DNA of 58,696 bases from assembly GCA_050943335.1 (NCBI GenBank), contig JBMNOZ010000013.1:1-58696 (forward strand), read 5' to 3'. How positions within the stretch are numbered: position 1 is the stretch's first letter; every line of letters begins with the position of its first letter. The position numbers and the translations under genes are program-made. Origin of the DNA: JBMNOZ01 sp050943335 (GTDB lineage Bacteria > Bacillota > Desulfitobacteriia > Desulfitobacteriales > Syntrophobotulaceae). The notes beneath the pieces were generated by a model. That model was given only the letters and a program-made list of their open reading frames with translations. It made no database searches and had not been told where the DNA came from. Below are positions 47,120 to 55,724 of the stretch, piece by piece.

Positions 47120-50100
47120 TTGGAGACTATCAACACTTACTATAAAAATAAGGGCGAGTTGGAGAAATTTGTGGCCCAAAATAGTGATATTTTTTTTGAC
47201 TGCGAACCAGATATTCTAGTACAAATCTTCAGCGGTTGGTGTGAGGCTGAGTTTTTGCAACAGCTAACCAAAGAAGTGAGGGATCTCCTTCCCCAAGCCA
47301 AGATTGTCGGTACTACTACCGGTGGGGAAATTATGAACGGAATTGTTAGCGGATTGGAGACAGTGCTCTCTTTTTCGGTCTTCCGTCATACTAAGGTCAG
47401 AAGTCTTTTGCTCTCTAAAGAAAATCAAAGTGATTATGAGTTGGGAACGCAACTGGGAGCGGCTTTAGGCAGTGAAAAGTCCAAAGTAATGATTCTTTTT
47501 GTAACCGGTTTGAGTATTAATTCCGGTCAGCTTCTAAAAGGCATTGAAGCGAAGTGTCCGAATTTGTTGGTTGCCGGAGGAAACGCCGGCGACAACTTTG
47601 TACGTTGCCAGACTTATGTTTTTGATAAGGATAAGATCACGGGTTCTGGCGTGGTAGGAGTGGTTTTGGAAGGGGAAAAGATTAAAATCAATCGCTATTG
47701 GCATTTAGGCTGGCAACCGATAGGTGAAGCTATGACGGTTACAAAAGCGGCTGAAGGGCGTGTCTATACTCTTGATAACTTGCCAGCGGCTCAAATTTAT
47801 TATCAGAATATGGGAATAGAGGATCCTAAGCACTTTAAGAAGGACTATATTTTTGAACACCCTTTTATTGTCAAAAGAAAAGGGATCGATATTGCCCGTA
47901 TTCCAATGGAGTTTTATGAAGACGGCTCCATTACTTTCTTAGCTGACCTGATGGAAGGGGAACAGGTATATCTCAGTTATGGGCACGTGAAGACTATTGT
48001 AGAAAAAATGAAGGAACTCTACCGAGAGATTTCTACTCAGCAGGTAGAGGCAATTTTTGTTTATTCCTGCGTTGCTCGACGCTCCTTTTTAAATGAAATG
48101 TGTCAGGAAGAGACTGCACTTCTACAAGAAATAGCTCCTACTGCCGGTTTTTTCACTTATGGGGAGTTTTTTCATATTGATAATACCAATTTACACTTAA
48201 ACTCGACCCTGACTTTAATCACCTTGTCTGAGGTAGATGTTGAGGAACAGGTGGTTAGAGAGGAAGCACCGGCTTTAAGAGTAGGAAAATACAAGAATCC
48301 GACTGATTTGCGGCAAGAGATGGAAAGAGCCTCGTTGCTTCTTCAGATAGCATCTCTTTTAAATTCCAGTACTACAATTGAAGAAATAGCTAACATCCTT
48401 TGTGTGGAAGGAGCGAAAATATTAAACGCTGAAGGAGCCTGTTTGCATCTCTTTGAATCCCGAAGTCAGGAGTTTAATCTTGTTGCCAATGTTGGTCTGA
48501 TTGAGAACTCCCTGTTATCCTTCTTATCTCGGGAAGCCTTTAATACTAATTCTGTCTTAGAAGGGAAGGGGATTTTGAGCGTTAGACTTGCTAAAAATGA
48601 TCACTTCTACGGAGTTTTAAGTTTGTTCAGATCAGACAGCAATTATAAACTGACTTCCAATGATCAAGCCCTGCTCGAAGAAATAGCAAATTTGGGTGTC
48701 GTACATATTCAAAAAGCAATTTTATGGGATGATAAGCGTCGCCAATTAGAAGCGATAACCGACCTTTTTAATAATGCCCAAAGACTGGCTCATAGCTTGG
48801 ATCGCAACAAAATTGCCCATGACGTTTGCCGGACTTGCGTTGAATCTTTCGGTTCACTCTTAGCTTGGATTGGCCAGGCAGAGCCGGATAAATCCGTCAC
48901 TGTACTGGGTGCCTACCCAGAAATCGAATATCCCTACAAAATCAGAGCTCGCTGGGATAACAGTCCTTTAGGGAGCGGTCCGACCGGGGAAGCCATTAAA
49001 AGAGGCGTCAAGGTAGTTAGCAATAATATGCTCTTGGATCCAAAATTAGAAATTTGGCGGGAAACTATAAACCAATATGGATTCGAAGCAGTAGCGGCCT
49101 TGCCTTTGATCAGCCGGGATCAGGTCCATGGGGCCTTGATGGTTTACGGGAAAAAAGGCTTTTTCAATGAAGAGAACACTCATTATTTGCAAGCTTATGC
49201 TCACCAGGCCGCAGCAGCTTTACATAATGCCAAGTTATTTGAAGAATCTCAGAGGAGATCCGCCAGTTTGCAAATTCTGCATGAGGTGGACCTGGCGATT
49301 TTAAATAATTTGGACATCAGTGTTTTTCTCAAAACGGTTTTAGAAAAAATAGTCGAGTTTTTAAAAATATCAGCCGCCGATATTTTGGTAATTGATAGAA
49401 AATCCGGTTTTCTAAGGTATAGTGCCTACCAGGGACTCCATAAACAGTACTATCAAAACTTTTCTTCTTACCAATTTCTCGGGGAGAAACAAATCGAAGA
49501 GCGGAAAAATAAAATATTAAACGAAGAAGGCTTTAAATATTATCGTCGCTACTCCTTTCAATGTAAAGGGGGAGATAAAGGGTTATTGGAAATTTACCAA
49601 AAATCGGATTCTGTTTTAAATAATGAGTGGCATGCCTTCCTTACCATGCTTGTAGTCCAAATTGCCATCGCTATTGATCAAGCCAAACTTTGGCAAGGGC
49701 TGAAGCTCTCCAATCTGGAACAGCGGGCTGCCTATGATGCTACAATCGAAGGCTGGGCCAGGACGCTTGATCTTCGGGATAGGGAGACAGAGGGGCATTC
49801 TCGCCGCGTTGCGGAGAAGACTTTAGAGCTGGCAATAAAGTTGGGGATAGAAGGGGAGGAGCTTATTCACATCCGCAGGGGAGCATTATTGCACGATATC
49901 GGTAAAATAGGGATTCCGGACAATATTTTATTAAAACCCGGTCCCCTAAACGGAGAAGAATGGGAAATCATGAAGGAACATCCTTCCTATGCTTATAAAA
50001 TGCTTTCCCATATCGAATATCTGCGGCCGGCTTTGGATATTCCCTACGCTCATCATGAGAGATGGGACGGCGGGGGATATCCTCGAGGTTTAAAAGGAGA

Positions 50101-50287
50101 GGAAATTCCTTTGGCGGCTCGAATTTTTGCTCCTGTTGATGTTTATGATGCTTTACTCTCGGATCGTCCTTACCGTAAAGCTTGGGATAAAGAAAAAGCA
50201 ATCCAATATATCAGCTCGCTTCGGGGCACGCATTTTGATCCACGGATTGTCGATTACTTTCTGGAAATAATCCAAAAAGATTTTTAG
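47120..50287 (+). CDS. FIST - GAF - HD-GYP sensor, putative cyclic-di-GMP phosphodiesterase
   Basis: 1055 residues from TTG (AGGGGG 8 nt upstream). FIST_N (about 20-205: IVGTTTGGEIMNG, LLVAGGNAGDN) and FIST_C (about 215-375: IPMEFYEDGSITFLADL, VEAIFVYSCVARRSFL, FTYGEFFH) form a predicted small-ligand sensor. Then come about three GAF-like regions (405-530, 555-705, 725-870) and an HD-GYP domain with H893, the HD pair 925-926 (LLHDIGKIGIPDNIL), AHHERWDGGGYPRG (GYP 986-988) and VDVYDALLSDRPYRKAW. No membrane helix, so it is cytoplasmic. HD-GYP proteins usually hydrolyse cyclic di-GMP; here all key residues are present. Confidence 0.88.
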   Translation: METINTYYKNKGELEKFVAQNSDIFFDCEPDILVQIFSGWCEAEFLQQLTKEVRDLLPQAKIVGTTTGGEIMNGIVSGLETVLSFSVFRHTKVRSLLLSKENQSDYELGTQLGAALGSEKSKVMILFVTGLSINSGQLLKGIEAKCPNLLVAGGNAGDNFVRCQTYVFDKDKITGSGVVGVVLEGEKIKINRYWHLGWQPIGEAMTVTKAAEGRVYTLDNLPAAQIYYQNMGIEDPKHFKKDYIFEHPFIVKRKGIDIARIPMEFYEDGSITFLADLMEGEQVYLSYGHVKTIVEKMKELYREISTQQVEAIFVYSCVARRSFLNEMCQEETALLQEIAPTAGFFTYGEFFHIDNTNLHLNSTLTLITLSEVDVEEQVVREEAPALRVGKYKNPTDLRQEMERASLLLQIASLLNSSTTIEEIANILCVEGAKILNAEGACLHLFESRSQEFNLVANVGLIENSLLSFLSREAFNTNSVLEGKGILSVRLAKNDHFYGVLSLFRSDSNYKLTSNDQALLEEIANLGVVHIQKAILWDDKRRQLEAITDLFNNAQRLAHSLDRNKIAHDVCRTCVESFGSLLAWIGQAEPDKSVTVLGAYPEIEYPYKIRARWDNSPLGSGPTGEAIKRGVKVVSNNMLLDPKLEIWRETINQYGFEAVAALPLISRDQVHGALMVYGKKGFFNEENTHYLQAYAHQAAAALHNAKLFEESQRRSASLQILHEVDLAILNNLDISVFLKTVLEKIVEFLKISAADILVIDRKSGFLRYSAYQGLHKQYYQNFSSYQFLGEKQIEERKNKILNEEGFKYYRRYSFQCKGGDKGLLEIYQKSDSVLNNEWHAFLTMLVVQIAIAIDQAKLWQGLKLSNLEQRAAYDATIEGWARTLDLRDRETEGHSRRVAEKTLELAIKLGIEGEELIHIRRGALLHDIGKIGIPDNILLKPGPLNGEEWEIMKEHPSYAYKMLSHIEYLRPALDIPYAHHERWDGGGYPRGLKGEEIPLAARIFAPVDVYDALLSDRPYRKAWDKEKAIQYISSLRGTHFDPRIVDYFLEIIQKDF

Positions 50288-50344
50288 TTTCCAGCCTATA
50301 CCTCCTGCCAGAAACATAGAATAAGGAGTAGGAGGGAAAAGGAA

Positions 50345-50830
50345 GTGAAAGAAACAAAGGGTGTGGAGTTAAGAGACGGGATTCACACCGGAATGAATTT
50401 CGCTGTTTTAGCCCGGGCAGATCGTTTTCAGAAGCGCAGGCATGCTTATAAAGTCTGGCGAGCTTTACGAGAATTTGGCTGTCGGGTATATCTGGTGGCT
50501 CCGGATTTGGATAAGTTTGAGAATTCAAAAGTCTATTCAAATCTGCTTTTATTACGGGATAAAATCGATGTTGTGATTCCCTGTCTGAGAACCGAGTTTT
50601 TGGAAAATTTAGTTGACCAGTGTGTCGAGGCAGGGGCAAAATACATATGGTTTCAGGAAAAAAACTGGACGGCAGAACTGGCTGCCTACGGCGAAGAAAA
50701 AGGGCTGATCGTTATCCGCGGTTGTTGTTTGAAACATAAGAGTTTTAAAAAACCGTGGGCATTTTTCAACCCCTGTTATTGGCATGGAAGACGGGAAAAA
50801 AAGGTGCCCGTTAAACATCGCCGGATTTAA
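50345..50830 (+). CDS. CoA-binding-domain-like protein (YccU type)
   Basis: 161 residues from GTG at 50345. The core resembles the CoA_binding_2 family: NFAVLARADRFQKRRHAYKV, CRVYLVAPDLDKFENSKVYS, KIDVVIPCLRT, VEAGAKYIWFQ, GLIVIRGCCLKHK. The usual glycine-rich loop near the N-terminus (GxSxxxxRPS) is not clear, and there is a basic C-terminal tail, so ligand binding is uncertain. The dacF promoter overlaps its last codons. Confidence 0.6.
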   Translation: MKETKGVELRDGIHTGMNFAVLARADRFQKRRHAYKVWRALREFGCRVYLVAPDLDKFENSKVYSNLLLLRDKIDVVIPCLRTEFLENLVDQCVEAGAKYIWFQEKNWTAELAAYGEEKGLIVIRGCCLKHKSFKKPWAFFNPCYWHGRREKKVPVKHRRI

Positions 50831-50857
50831 TAAAATATAAATTGGAGAGGCATACTA
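50827..50857 (+). promoter_or_regulatory. Sigma-G/sigma-F-type promoter for dacF
   Basis: TTAATA (50827-50832), 18-bp spacer, CATACTA (50851-50857); the -10 fits the sigma-G consensus exactly. Start codon is 30 bp downstream with GGGAGGG between. Confidence 0.6.
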
Positions 50858-50886
50858 AACAAAAACGTAACTGGGAGGGTTTTAGT

Positions 50887-52050
50887 ATGCCAAAATATTC
50901 TCTGCGCTTTTTAGCAGTTTTAGCAATCAGCATTTTCTTTTTAGCCTGCCCTCTCTTGCCTGTCCAGGCGGCTAATATTGAGACTACAGCGGAAAGTGCG
51001 ATATTACTCGAAGCCAAAACTGGAAAAGTAATTATGGAGAAAGATCCTCATAAGGAACTTCCTCCGGCTAGTGTAACCAAGCTCATGACTCTTTTAGTAG
51101 CAGTTGAGGCTGTTGAAACTGGGAAGGTCAAACTAGACGATACGGTTATCGCTAGTGAGAAGGCCAGTTCTTTAGGAGGATCTCAGATCTATTTGGAACC
51201 TGGCGAGAAGTTTTCGTTGGAAGAAATGTTGATCGCTATTGCTGTCGGTTCAGCTAATGATGCTTGTGTGGCCGTTGCCGAACATATTTGCGGGACCCAT
51301 GAAGAGTTTGTAGACCTTATGAATCAAAAAGCGAAACAATTGGGTTTAAAGAATACTAATTTTGTAAATTCTTACGGTTTACCAGCGGAAGGGCATTACA
51401 CAAGTGCTTATGATATGTCTGTGATAGGAAGAGAGGCCCTTAAGTATCCCCTGATAACTAAATTATGTGCCATAAAAGAATATGATCTTCGTGGCGGTGA
51501 TTTTAAGCTTTGGAACACAAATAAGCTTCTCTGGTGGTACGAGGGAACCGATGGTTTTAAAACCGGATGGACTCAGGAAGCAAATTATTGTCTAGCCTCA
51601 ACCGTGGAAAGGGATGGGTTAAGGCTTATTTGTGTTGTTATGGGGGTACCGGAAGTAAGGGGTCATTTTCGGGAATCTATGAAGATTTATAACTATGGTT
51701 TTGCTAAGTACGCATATAAAGAGTTGGCTCCTGCAGGCTCCAAGCAAGGGGAAGTGAAAGTTGATAAAGGTTCTAAACTTAGAGTTGACCTGATAGCAGA
51801 AAAACCGATTGGCGCTTGTGTAGAAAAAGGAAGTAAAGAAGAGCTAAGGGTGGAAACAATTGTCGATTTCCAAGTTAGGGCTCCAGTCTTGAAAGGGCAA
51901 AAACTCGGGGAAGTAATTGTTTATAGCGGCCAGACGGAACTGGAAAGAGTAAACCTGATTGCCAAAGAAGAGATTGAAAAAGCGAGTCTGGCAGAAATGA
52001 TTAAACGAACCGTTAAAGAGGCTTATCAAATGACTGAATTTGCTTTTTAA
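50887..52050 (+). CDS. dacF: DacF-type D-alanyl-D-alanine carboxypeptidase
   Basis: Low-molecular-weight penicillin-binding protein acting on spore cortex or cell wall peptidoglycan. 387 residues from ATG 50887 (GGGAGGG upstream; an earlier TTG at 50842 is in frame but lies in the promoter). A signal peptide ends near PVQA. The peptidase S11 motifs are SxxK in PPASVTKLMTL, SxN in GSANDACVAVAE, and KTG in DGFKTGWT. The C-terminal S11 domain and an amphipathic anchor helix (LAEMIKRTVKEAY) follow. It converges on sigF with a 2-bp gap. Confidence 0.95.
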   Translation: MPKYSLRFLAVLAISIFFLACPLLPVQAANIETTAESAILLEAKTGKVIMEKDPHKELPPASVTKLMTLLVAVEAVETGKVKLDDTVIASEKASSLGGSQIYLEPGEKFSLEEMLIAIAVGSANDACVAVAEHICGTHEEFVDLMNQKAKQLGLKNTNFVNSYGLPAEGHYTSAYDMSVIGREALKYPLITKLCAIKEYDLRGGDFKLWNTNKLLWWYEGTDGFKTGWTQEANYCLASTVERDGLRLICVVMGVPEVRGHFRESMKIYNYGFAKYAYKELAPAGSKQGEVKVDKGSKLRVDLIAEKPIGACVEKGSKEELRVETIVDFQVRAPVLKGQKLGEVIVYSGQTELERVNLIAKEEIEKASLAEMIKRTVKEAYQMTEFAF

Positions 52051-52052
52051 TT

Positions 52053-52838
52053 CTAGATCCCAAAATTTTCATCTCTGATAATCTGTCTAAGACGTTTCAA
52101 AGCCGCGCGTTCAATACGGGAAATCTGTACTTGAGAAAGCCCCATTTTCTTAGCTATTTCGCTTTGGGTTTTATCTTCAAAAAATCTTAAAATTAAAACC
52201 TTTTTTTCCCTGTCTGGTAGTTTGTTTAAAACTTCATTTAAAGCGATTCTTTCAAACCACTCGGGGCTATTCTCTTTTTCAACGGCGATTTGGTCTAAAA
52301 CATAGATGGGATCCGAATCATCTTGATAGAGGGTATCGTGAATAGAAGTCGGAATTTGAATAGCCTCTAAAGCGACAATGATGTCTTCACTTTCGACACC
52401 CAAATCATCTGCTATTTCATTAACGGTGGGATCTCTCCTCAAATTATTAGCCAGTTTTTCACGGGAACGATTGATCTTATAAAACAATTCCTTATAAGAG
52501 CGGGGGACTTTCACGGGATGGTCATCCCTTAAAAATCTTCTGATTTCGCCGATAATCATAGGCACGGCATATGTAGAAAATTTGACCCCATAAGAAAAAT
52601 CAAATTTATCAATAGCTTTAATTAACCCGATAGTTCCTATTTGGAAAAGGTCCTCCAGCTCATATCCCCGATGGGCAAAACGTTGGATCACATTAAAAAT
52701 TAACTTTAGGTTACAGTTAATTATGCGATCTCGGGCTTCTGTATCTCCACTTTGGGCTTTTTTCAAGAGCTCCATGATTTCTGTATCCGATAGCAAAGGA
52801 AAACGGGGCAAATTCATATCAGAAAGTCGTTGAAACAT
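52053..52838 (-). CDS. sigF: RNA polymerase sporulation sigma factor sigma-F
   Basis: First forespore-specific sigma factor, held inactive by SpoIIAB. The 261 residues have region 2 (NCNLKLIFNVIQRFAHRGYE, DLFQIGTIGLIKAIDKFDF, KFSTYAVPMIIGEIRRFLRD), region 3 and region 4.2 (TQSEIAKKMGLSQVQISRIE). The linkage spoIIAA-spoIIAB-sigF distinguishes it from sigma-G, with which it shares most of region 2. It starts 15 bp after spoIIAB. Confidence 0.96.
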   Translation of the reverse strand: MFQRLSDMNLPRFPLLSDTEIMELLKKAQSGDTEARDRIINCNLKLIFNVIQRFAHRGYELEDLFQIGTIGLIKAIDKFDFSYGVKFSTYAVPMIIGEIRRFLRDDHPVKVPRSYKELFYKINRSREKLANNLRRDPTVNEIADDLGVESEDIIVALEAIQIPTSIHDTLYQDDSDPIYVLDQIAVEKENSPEWFERIALNEVLNKLPDREKKVLILRFFEDKTQSEIAKKMGLSQVQISRIERAALKRLRQIIRDENFGI

Positions 52839-52853
52839 TATCCTACCTCCCTC

Positions 52854-53288
52854 CTAGTGAGGGGATTGAGGGTGTTTTATTTTTTTAACCATGGTGACTG
52901 TCGTTCCTTTATCGATCTCCGACTCAACTTTAAGTTCATCCATAAAGGATTGCATAAAGATAAACCCGAGGCCCATACGATCCGGATTGGTGGTGAAGGA
53001 GGCCTGCATAGCTTGTTTGATGTCAGGAATCCCGCACCCTGTATCACTTATTTTGATAATAATGTTCTCGGGTGAAGCTTCCAGCTCCAAAGTCACGTAT
53101 TTTTCGGGATCATTTTTATAGCCATGAATAATTGCGTTGGAAACAGCTTCAGAAATGGCAACTTTAAGTTCTTCCAACTCATTGATGGGGAGATCCAATT
53201 GAGTGCCTAAAGCGGAGGCCAGCATTCTTGAGAGCATCACATTTTCCGGAAGGCTTGAAAATGTAAAAACCATTTTATTTACTTTCAT
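52854..53288 (-). CDS. spoIIAB: Anti-sigma F factor SpoIIAB
   Basis: Serine kinase and anti-sigma factor; phosphorylates SpoIIAA and binds sigma-F. 144 residues with the GHKL motifs: N box EAVSNAIIHGY, G1 box DTGCGIPDI, and G2 region MGLGFIFMQSFMD. I use ATG at 53288 (GGGG about 12 nt upstream); the frame is open to 53342. Confidence 0.96.
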   Translation of the reverse strand: MKVNKMVFTFSSLPENVMLSRMLASALGTQLDLPINELEELKVAISEAVSNAIIHGYKNDPEKYVTLELEASPENIIIKISDTGCGIPDIKQAMQASFTTNPDRMGLGFIFMQSFMDELKVESEIDKGTTVTMVKKIKHPQSPH

Positions 53289-53307
53289 AAAAATTATTCC
53301 CCTTTCT

Positions 53308-53628
53308 TTATTGTAAAGCCGTTTCTTCTGGCAAGAATTCAATGATTTTTGGCAGGCCGGACAATTCCATAATTTTGTAGATATGGGGTGGAACCCCGGC
53401 CACTTTTAGTTTGCCCCCCAAGGGAAGCAGCTTTTTATATCTTCCCAGGAGTACTCCTAGGCCGGAACTGTCGATAAACTTAAGCTCTCCCATATGGAGG
53501 ATAATTGTCTTTATTCCCTTTTTTTCTATCTCAACATCAATTATGCTTTTGAGGTCGTCGGCATTGTGCATATCGAGTTCTCCTTTTAAATAAACGTGTA
53601 GAGTTCGACCGCTTATTTCTTTTTTCAT
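53308..53628 (-). CDS. spoIIAA: Anti-anti-sigma factor SpoIIAA
   Basis: STAS-domain protein that, when dephosphorylated, displaces sigma-F from SpoIIAB. 106 residues; the phosphorylation site is in MGELKFIDSSGLGVLLG. I use ATG 53628, 7 nt after GGGGTG; ATG 53643 is in frame. Sigma-H promoter 41 bp upstream. Confidence 0.96.
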   Translation of the reverse strand: MKKEISGRTLHVYLKGELDMHNADDLKSIIDVEIEKKGIKTIILHMGELKFIDSSGLGVLLGRYKKLLPLGGKLKVAGVPPHIYKIMELSGLPKIIEFLPEETALQ

Positions 53629-53668
53629 TCCTGGACACCCCATTCCCTAGTAGTAAATCTATGGAAAA

Positions 53669-53697
53669 ATGTTCGACGTGGTCCATAAATTTCCTTT
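53669..53697 (-). promoter_or_regulatory. Sigma-H promoter of the spoIIA operon
   Basis: On the minus strand AAAGGAAAT (53689-53697), 11-bp spacer, GTCGAACAT (53669-53677). It fits the sigma-H consensus at all but one position; CGTCGAA is one mismatch from the 0A box. Known spoIIA operons are Spo0A and sigma-H dependent. Confidence 0.75.
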
Positions 53698-53820
53698 TTA
53701 GCGTAAGGTTAGAAAGATTGGACATTAACCGGAATTAAGTTTTTTTTTGCAAAAGCTATTAAAATTATTGGTTTTATTAAAACAAATTAGGGAATTATAA
53801 GAAAAAGAGGTGAATGATAA

Positions 53821-54294
53821 ATGTCTCAATCAAGCAATCTGCGACCGCCAACAATTAATTTTACCGAGCAGGAATATAAGGAGATAACTCAAAAGATATC
53901 TCCCAAGCCTAAAATAATAAAAAATACGATTATGGCTTTTTTAATCGGCGGTTTGATCTGCAGCATTGGGCAGATCCTAATCAATATTTTCATGAAGTAC
54001 TTTGGCTTAGCCAAAATAGCGGCCCAAACAGCAGGGACGGCAACGTTAATTTTTTTAGGTATTCTATTAACGGGATTGGGTCTCTATGATGAAGTTGTAA
54101 AAGTAGGGGGAGCAGGGGGAATAATTCCCGTAACCGGATTTGCAAACTCCATGGTTTCCCCGGCTTTAGAGTTTAAAAAAGAGGGCTATGTTCTGGGTAT
54201 CGGGGGCAAATTGTTTACGGTTGCCGGCCCGGTTTTGGTCTACGGTATTGCCAGCTCTATACTTGTCGCTATCGTTTACATCTTAATCCGATAA
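53821..54294 (+). CDS. spoVAC: Stage V sporulation protein AC
   Basis: Inner-membrane channel component for dipicolinate and small-molecule uptake into spores, and release on germination. 157 residues, three to four membrane helices (IMAFLIGGLICSIGQILI, ATLIFLGILLTGLGLYD, GPVLVYGIASSILVAIVYI) with the family GGAGGIIPVTGFANSM loop. The start follows AGAGGTG. The upstream 177 bp to spoIIAA are AT-rich, and I find no convincing sigma-G promoter on the plus strand there. Confidence 0.95.
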   Translation: MSQSSNLRPPTINFTEQEYKEITQKISPKPKIIKNTIMAFLIGGLICSIGQILINIFMKYFGLAKIAAQTAGTATLIFLGILLTGLGLYDEVVKVGGAGGIIPVTGFANSMVSPALEFKKEGYVLGIGGKLFTVAGPVLVYGIASSILVAIVYILIR

Positions 54295-54328
54295 GAGGTG
54301 GATACACTAGGTGTAAGGAGATGAAAAA

Positions 54329-55339
54329 ATGGGTTCCAAAAGGGTTGGTAATCAAACGGTTGTTTTTCAAAATCCACCGGCTATTTTGTCCGGCTACAGT
54401 GTTGTGGGGCCGAAAGAAGATGAAGGCCCTCTCAAAGGCAGTTTTGATAAGGTACTTCCAGATACTTATGACGGTGAAAAATCCTGGGAACGTACGGAAG
54501 CTAAAATGTTGAAAACAGCACTTCAAGGGGCGGCGGATAAAGGAAATACCCCTCTAAATGAAATTAATTATATTTTAGCGGGAGATCTTTTAAATCAATT
54601 GATTTCTGCTAATTTTGCAGCCAGAGAAATAGCTCTGCCTTTTATCGGCCTCTATGGAGCTTGCTCCACTATGGCTTTATCTATCGCTTTAGGAGCGATG
54701 TTGATTGACGGCGATTATGCTTTTAAAGTGCTATGTGCGTCGTCAAGCCACCATAATACAGCGGAAAGGCAATTTAGGCTCCCCACAGAACAAGGGAATC
54801 AAAGACCCATGTACGCCCAGTGGACCGTAACCGGGGCGGGGAGTGTTCTTCTAAGTGCCGTAGGAGAAGGTCCTAGGGTGACTTCTGCGACCTTAGGGCG
54901 GGTGGTGGATTTGGGAGAAACAGATGCTAATAATATGGGCGCGGCTATGGCTCCAGCGGTCGCGGACACTATTATCAATCATTTTCACGACTTAAACCGT
55001 GAACCTGATTACTACGATCTTATTGTTTCCGGGGATCTAGGAAACGTCGGCTTGCAAGTTGCCCTGCAAGTACTTTCTAAAAGCGGACTTTCCCTAGGTA
55101 GCATTTTTTCAGACTGCGGGGTAATGATTTACAGTTCAAAACAGGATACTCACGCTGGTGGGAGCGGCTGTGGTTGCTCGGCGGTGGTTTTAGCTAATCA
55201 TTTGCTAAATCAGATACTCGCCGGTCAATTAAAAAAGATATTGTTTATCGGCAGCGGCTGCCTTTATAGCCCAACCACCACGTTGCAAGGGGAAACCATG
55301 CCCTCAATTGGACATGCTGTGTCCTTAGAAATGATGTAG
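54329..55339 (+). CDS. spoVAD: Stage V sporulation protein AD
   Basis: Dipicolinate-binding, thiolase-fold protein on the outer surface of the spore inner membrane. 336 residues with GVNQTVVF-type start (GNQTVVFQNPPAILSGYSVV), LAGDLLNQLISANFAAREI, GACSTMALSIALGA, SSSHHNTAERQFRLPTEQGN and HAGGSGCGCSAVVLANHLL. Start ATG with AAGGAGATG before it. Complete. Confidence 0.96.
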   Translation: MGSKRVGNQTVVFQNPPAILSGYSVVGPKEDEGPLKGSFDKVLPDTYDGEKSWERTEAKMLKTALQGAADKGNTPLNEINYILAGDLLNQLISANFAAREIALPFIGLYGACSTMALSIALGAMLIDGDYAFKVLCASSSHHNTAERQFRLPTEQGNQRPMYAQWTVTGAGSVLLSAVGEGPRVTSATLGRVVDLGETDANNMGAAMAPAVADTIINHFHDLNREPDYYDLIVSGDLGNVGLQVALQVLSKSGLSLGSIFSDCGVMIYSSKQDTHAGGSGCGCSAVVLANHLLNQILAGQLKKILFIGSGCLYSPTTTLQGETMPSIGHAVSLEMM

Positions 55340-55346
55340 GTGAGGT

Positions 55347-55715
55347 ATGAAAATGTTAGAGAATATTGTTATGGCCTTTGTTGTCGGAGGCCTTATCTGC
55401 GTTCTAGGCCAATTGTTAATGGATTTAACTAATGCCAAGGTTCAACCAGCCCACATCTTAGTCGGATTTGTAACCGGAGGTGTTATCTTAGGAGGGCTTG
55501 GTCTTTATGAACCATTAGTGCAAATCGGCGGCGCCGGTGCCACTGTACCTTTATCGGGTTTTGGCTACACTTTAGTCAAAGGAGCGATTAAAGGGGCGGA
55601 GAGTCAAGGGTTATTAGGAGCTTTTGCCGGCGGGGTGGAGGCTGCCGCTGTAGGAATTGCAGTGGCCGTGTTCTTTGGTTATTTAGTAGCGGTGACATTT
55701 AATCCGAAAGGGTGA
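55347..55715 (+). CDS. spoVAE: Stage V sporulation protein AE (SpoVAEb type)
   Basis: 122-residue membrane protein similar in topology to SpoVAC: MAFVVGGLICVLGQLLMDL, VGFVTGGVILGGLGLYEPL, the conserved IGGAGATVPLSGFGYTLVKG and a C-terminal helix. With SpoVAC and AD it forms the minimal C-D-Eb set typical of Clostridia. ATG 55347 is the longest start; Met3 at 55353 has better spacing from GGTGAGG. Confidence 0.94.
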   Translation: MKMLENIVMAFVVGGLICVLGQLLMDLTNAKVQPAHILVGFVTGGVILGGLGLYEPLVQIGGAGATVPLSGFGYTLVKGAIKGAESQGLLGAFAGGVEAAAVGIAVAVFFGYLVAVTFNPKG

Positions 55716-55724
55716 TGAATAGGC

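Noticed and set aside
53698..53820. Sigma-G promoter for spoVAC
   Set aside because: GAATTA and GCTATTA at roughly 18 bp are a poor match in AT-rich DNA; not convincing.
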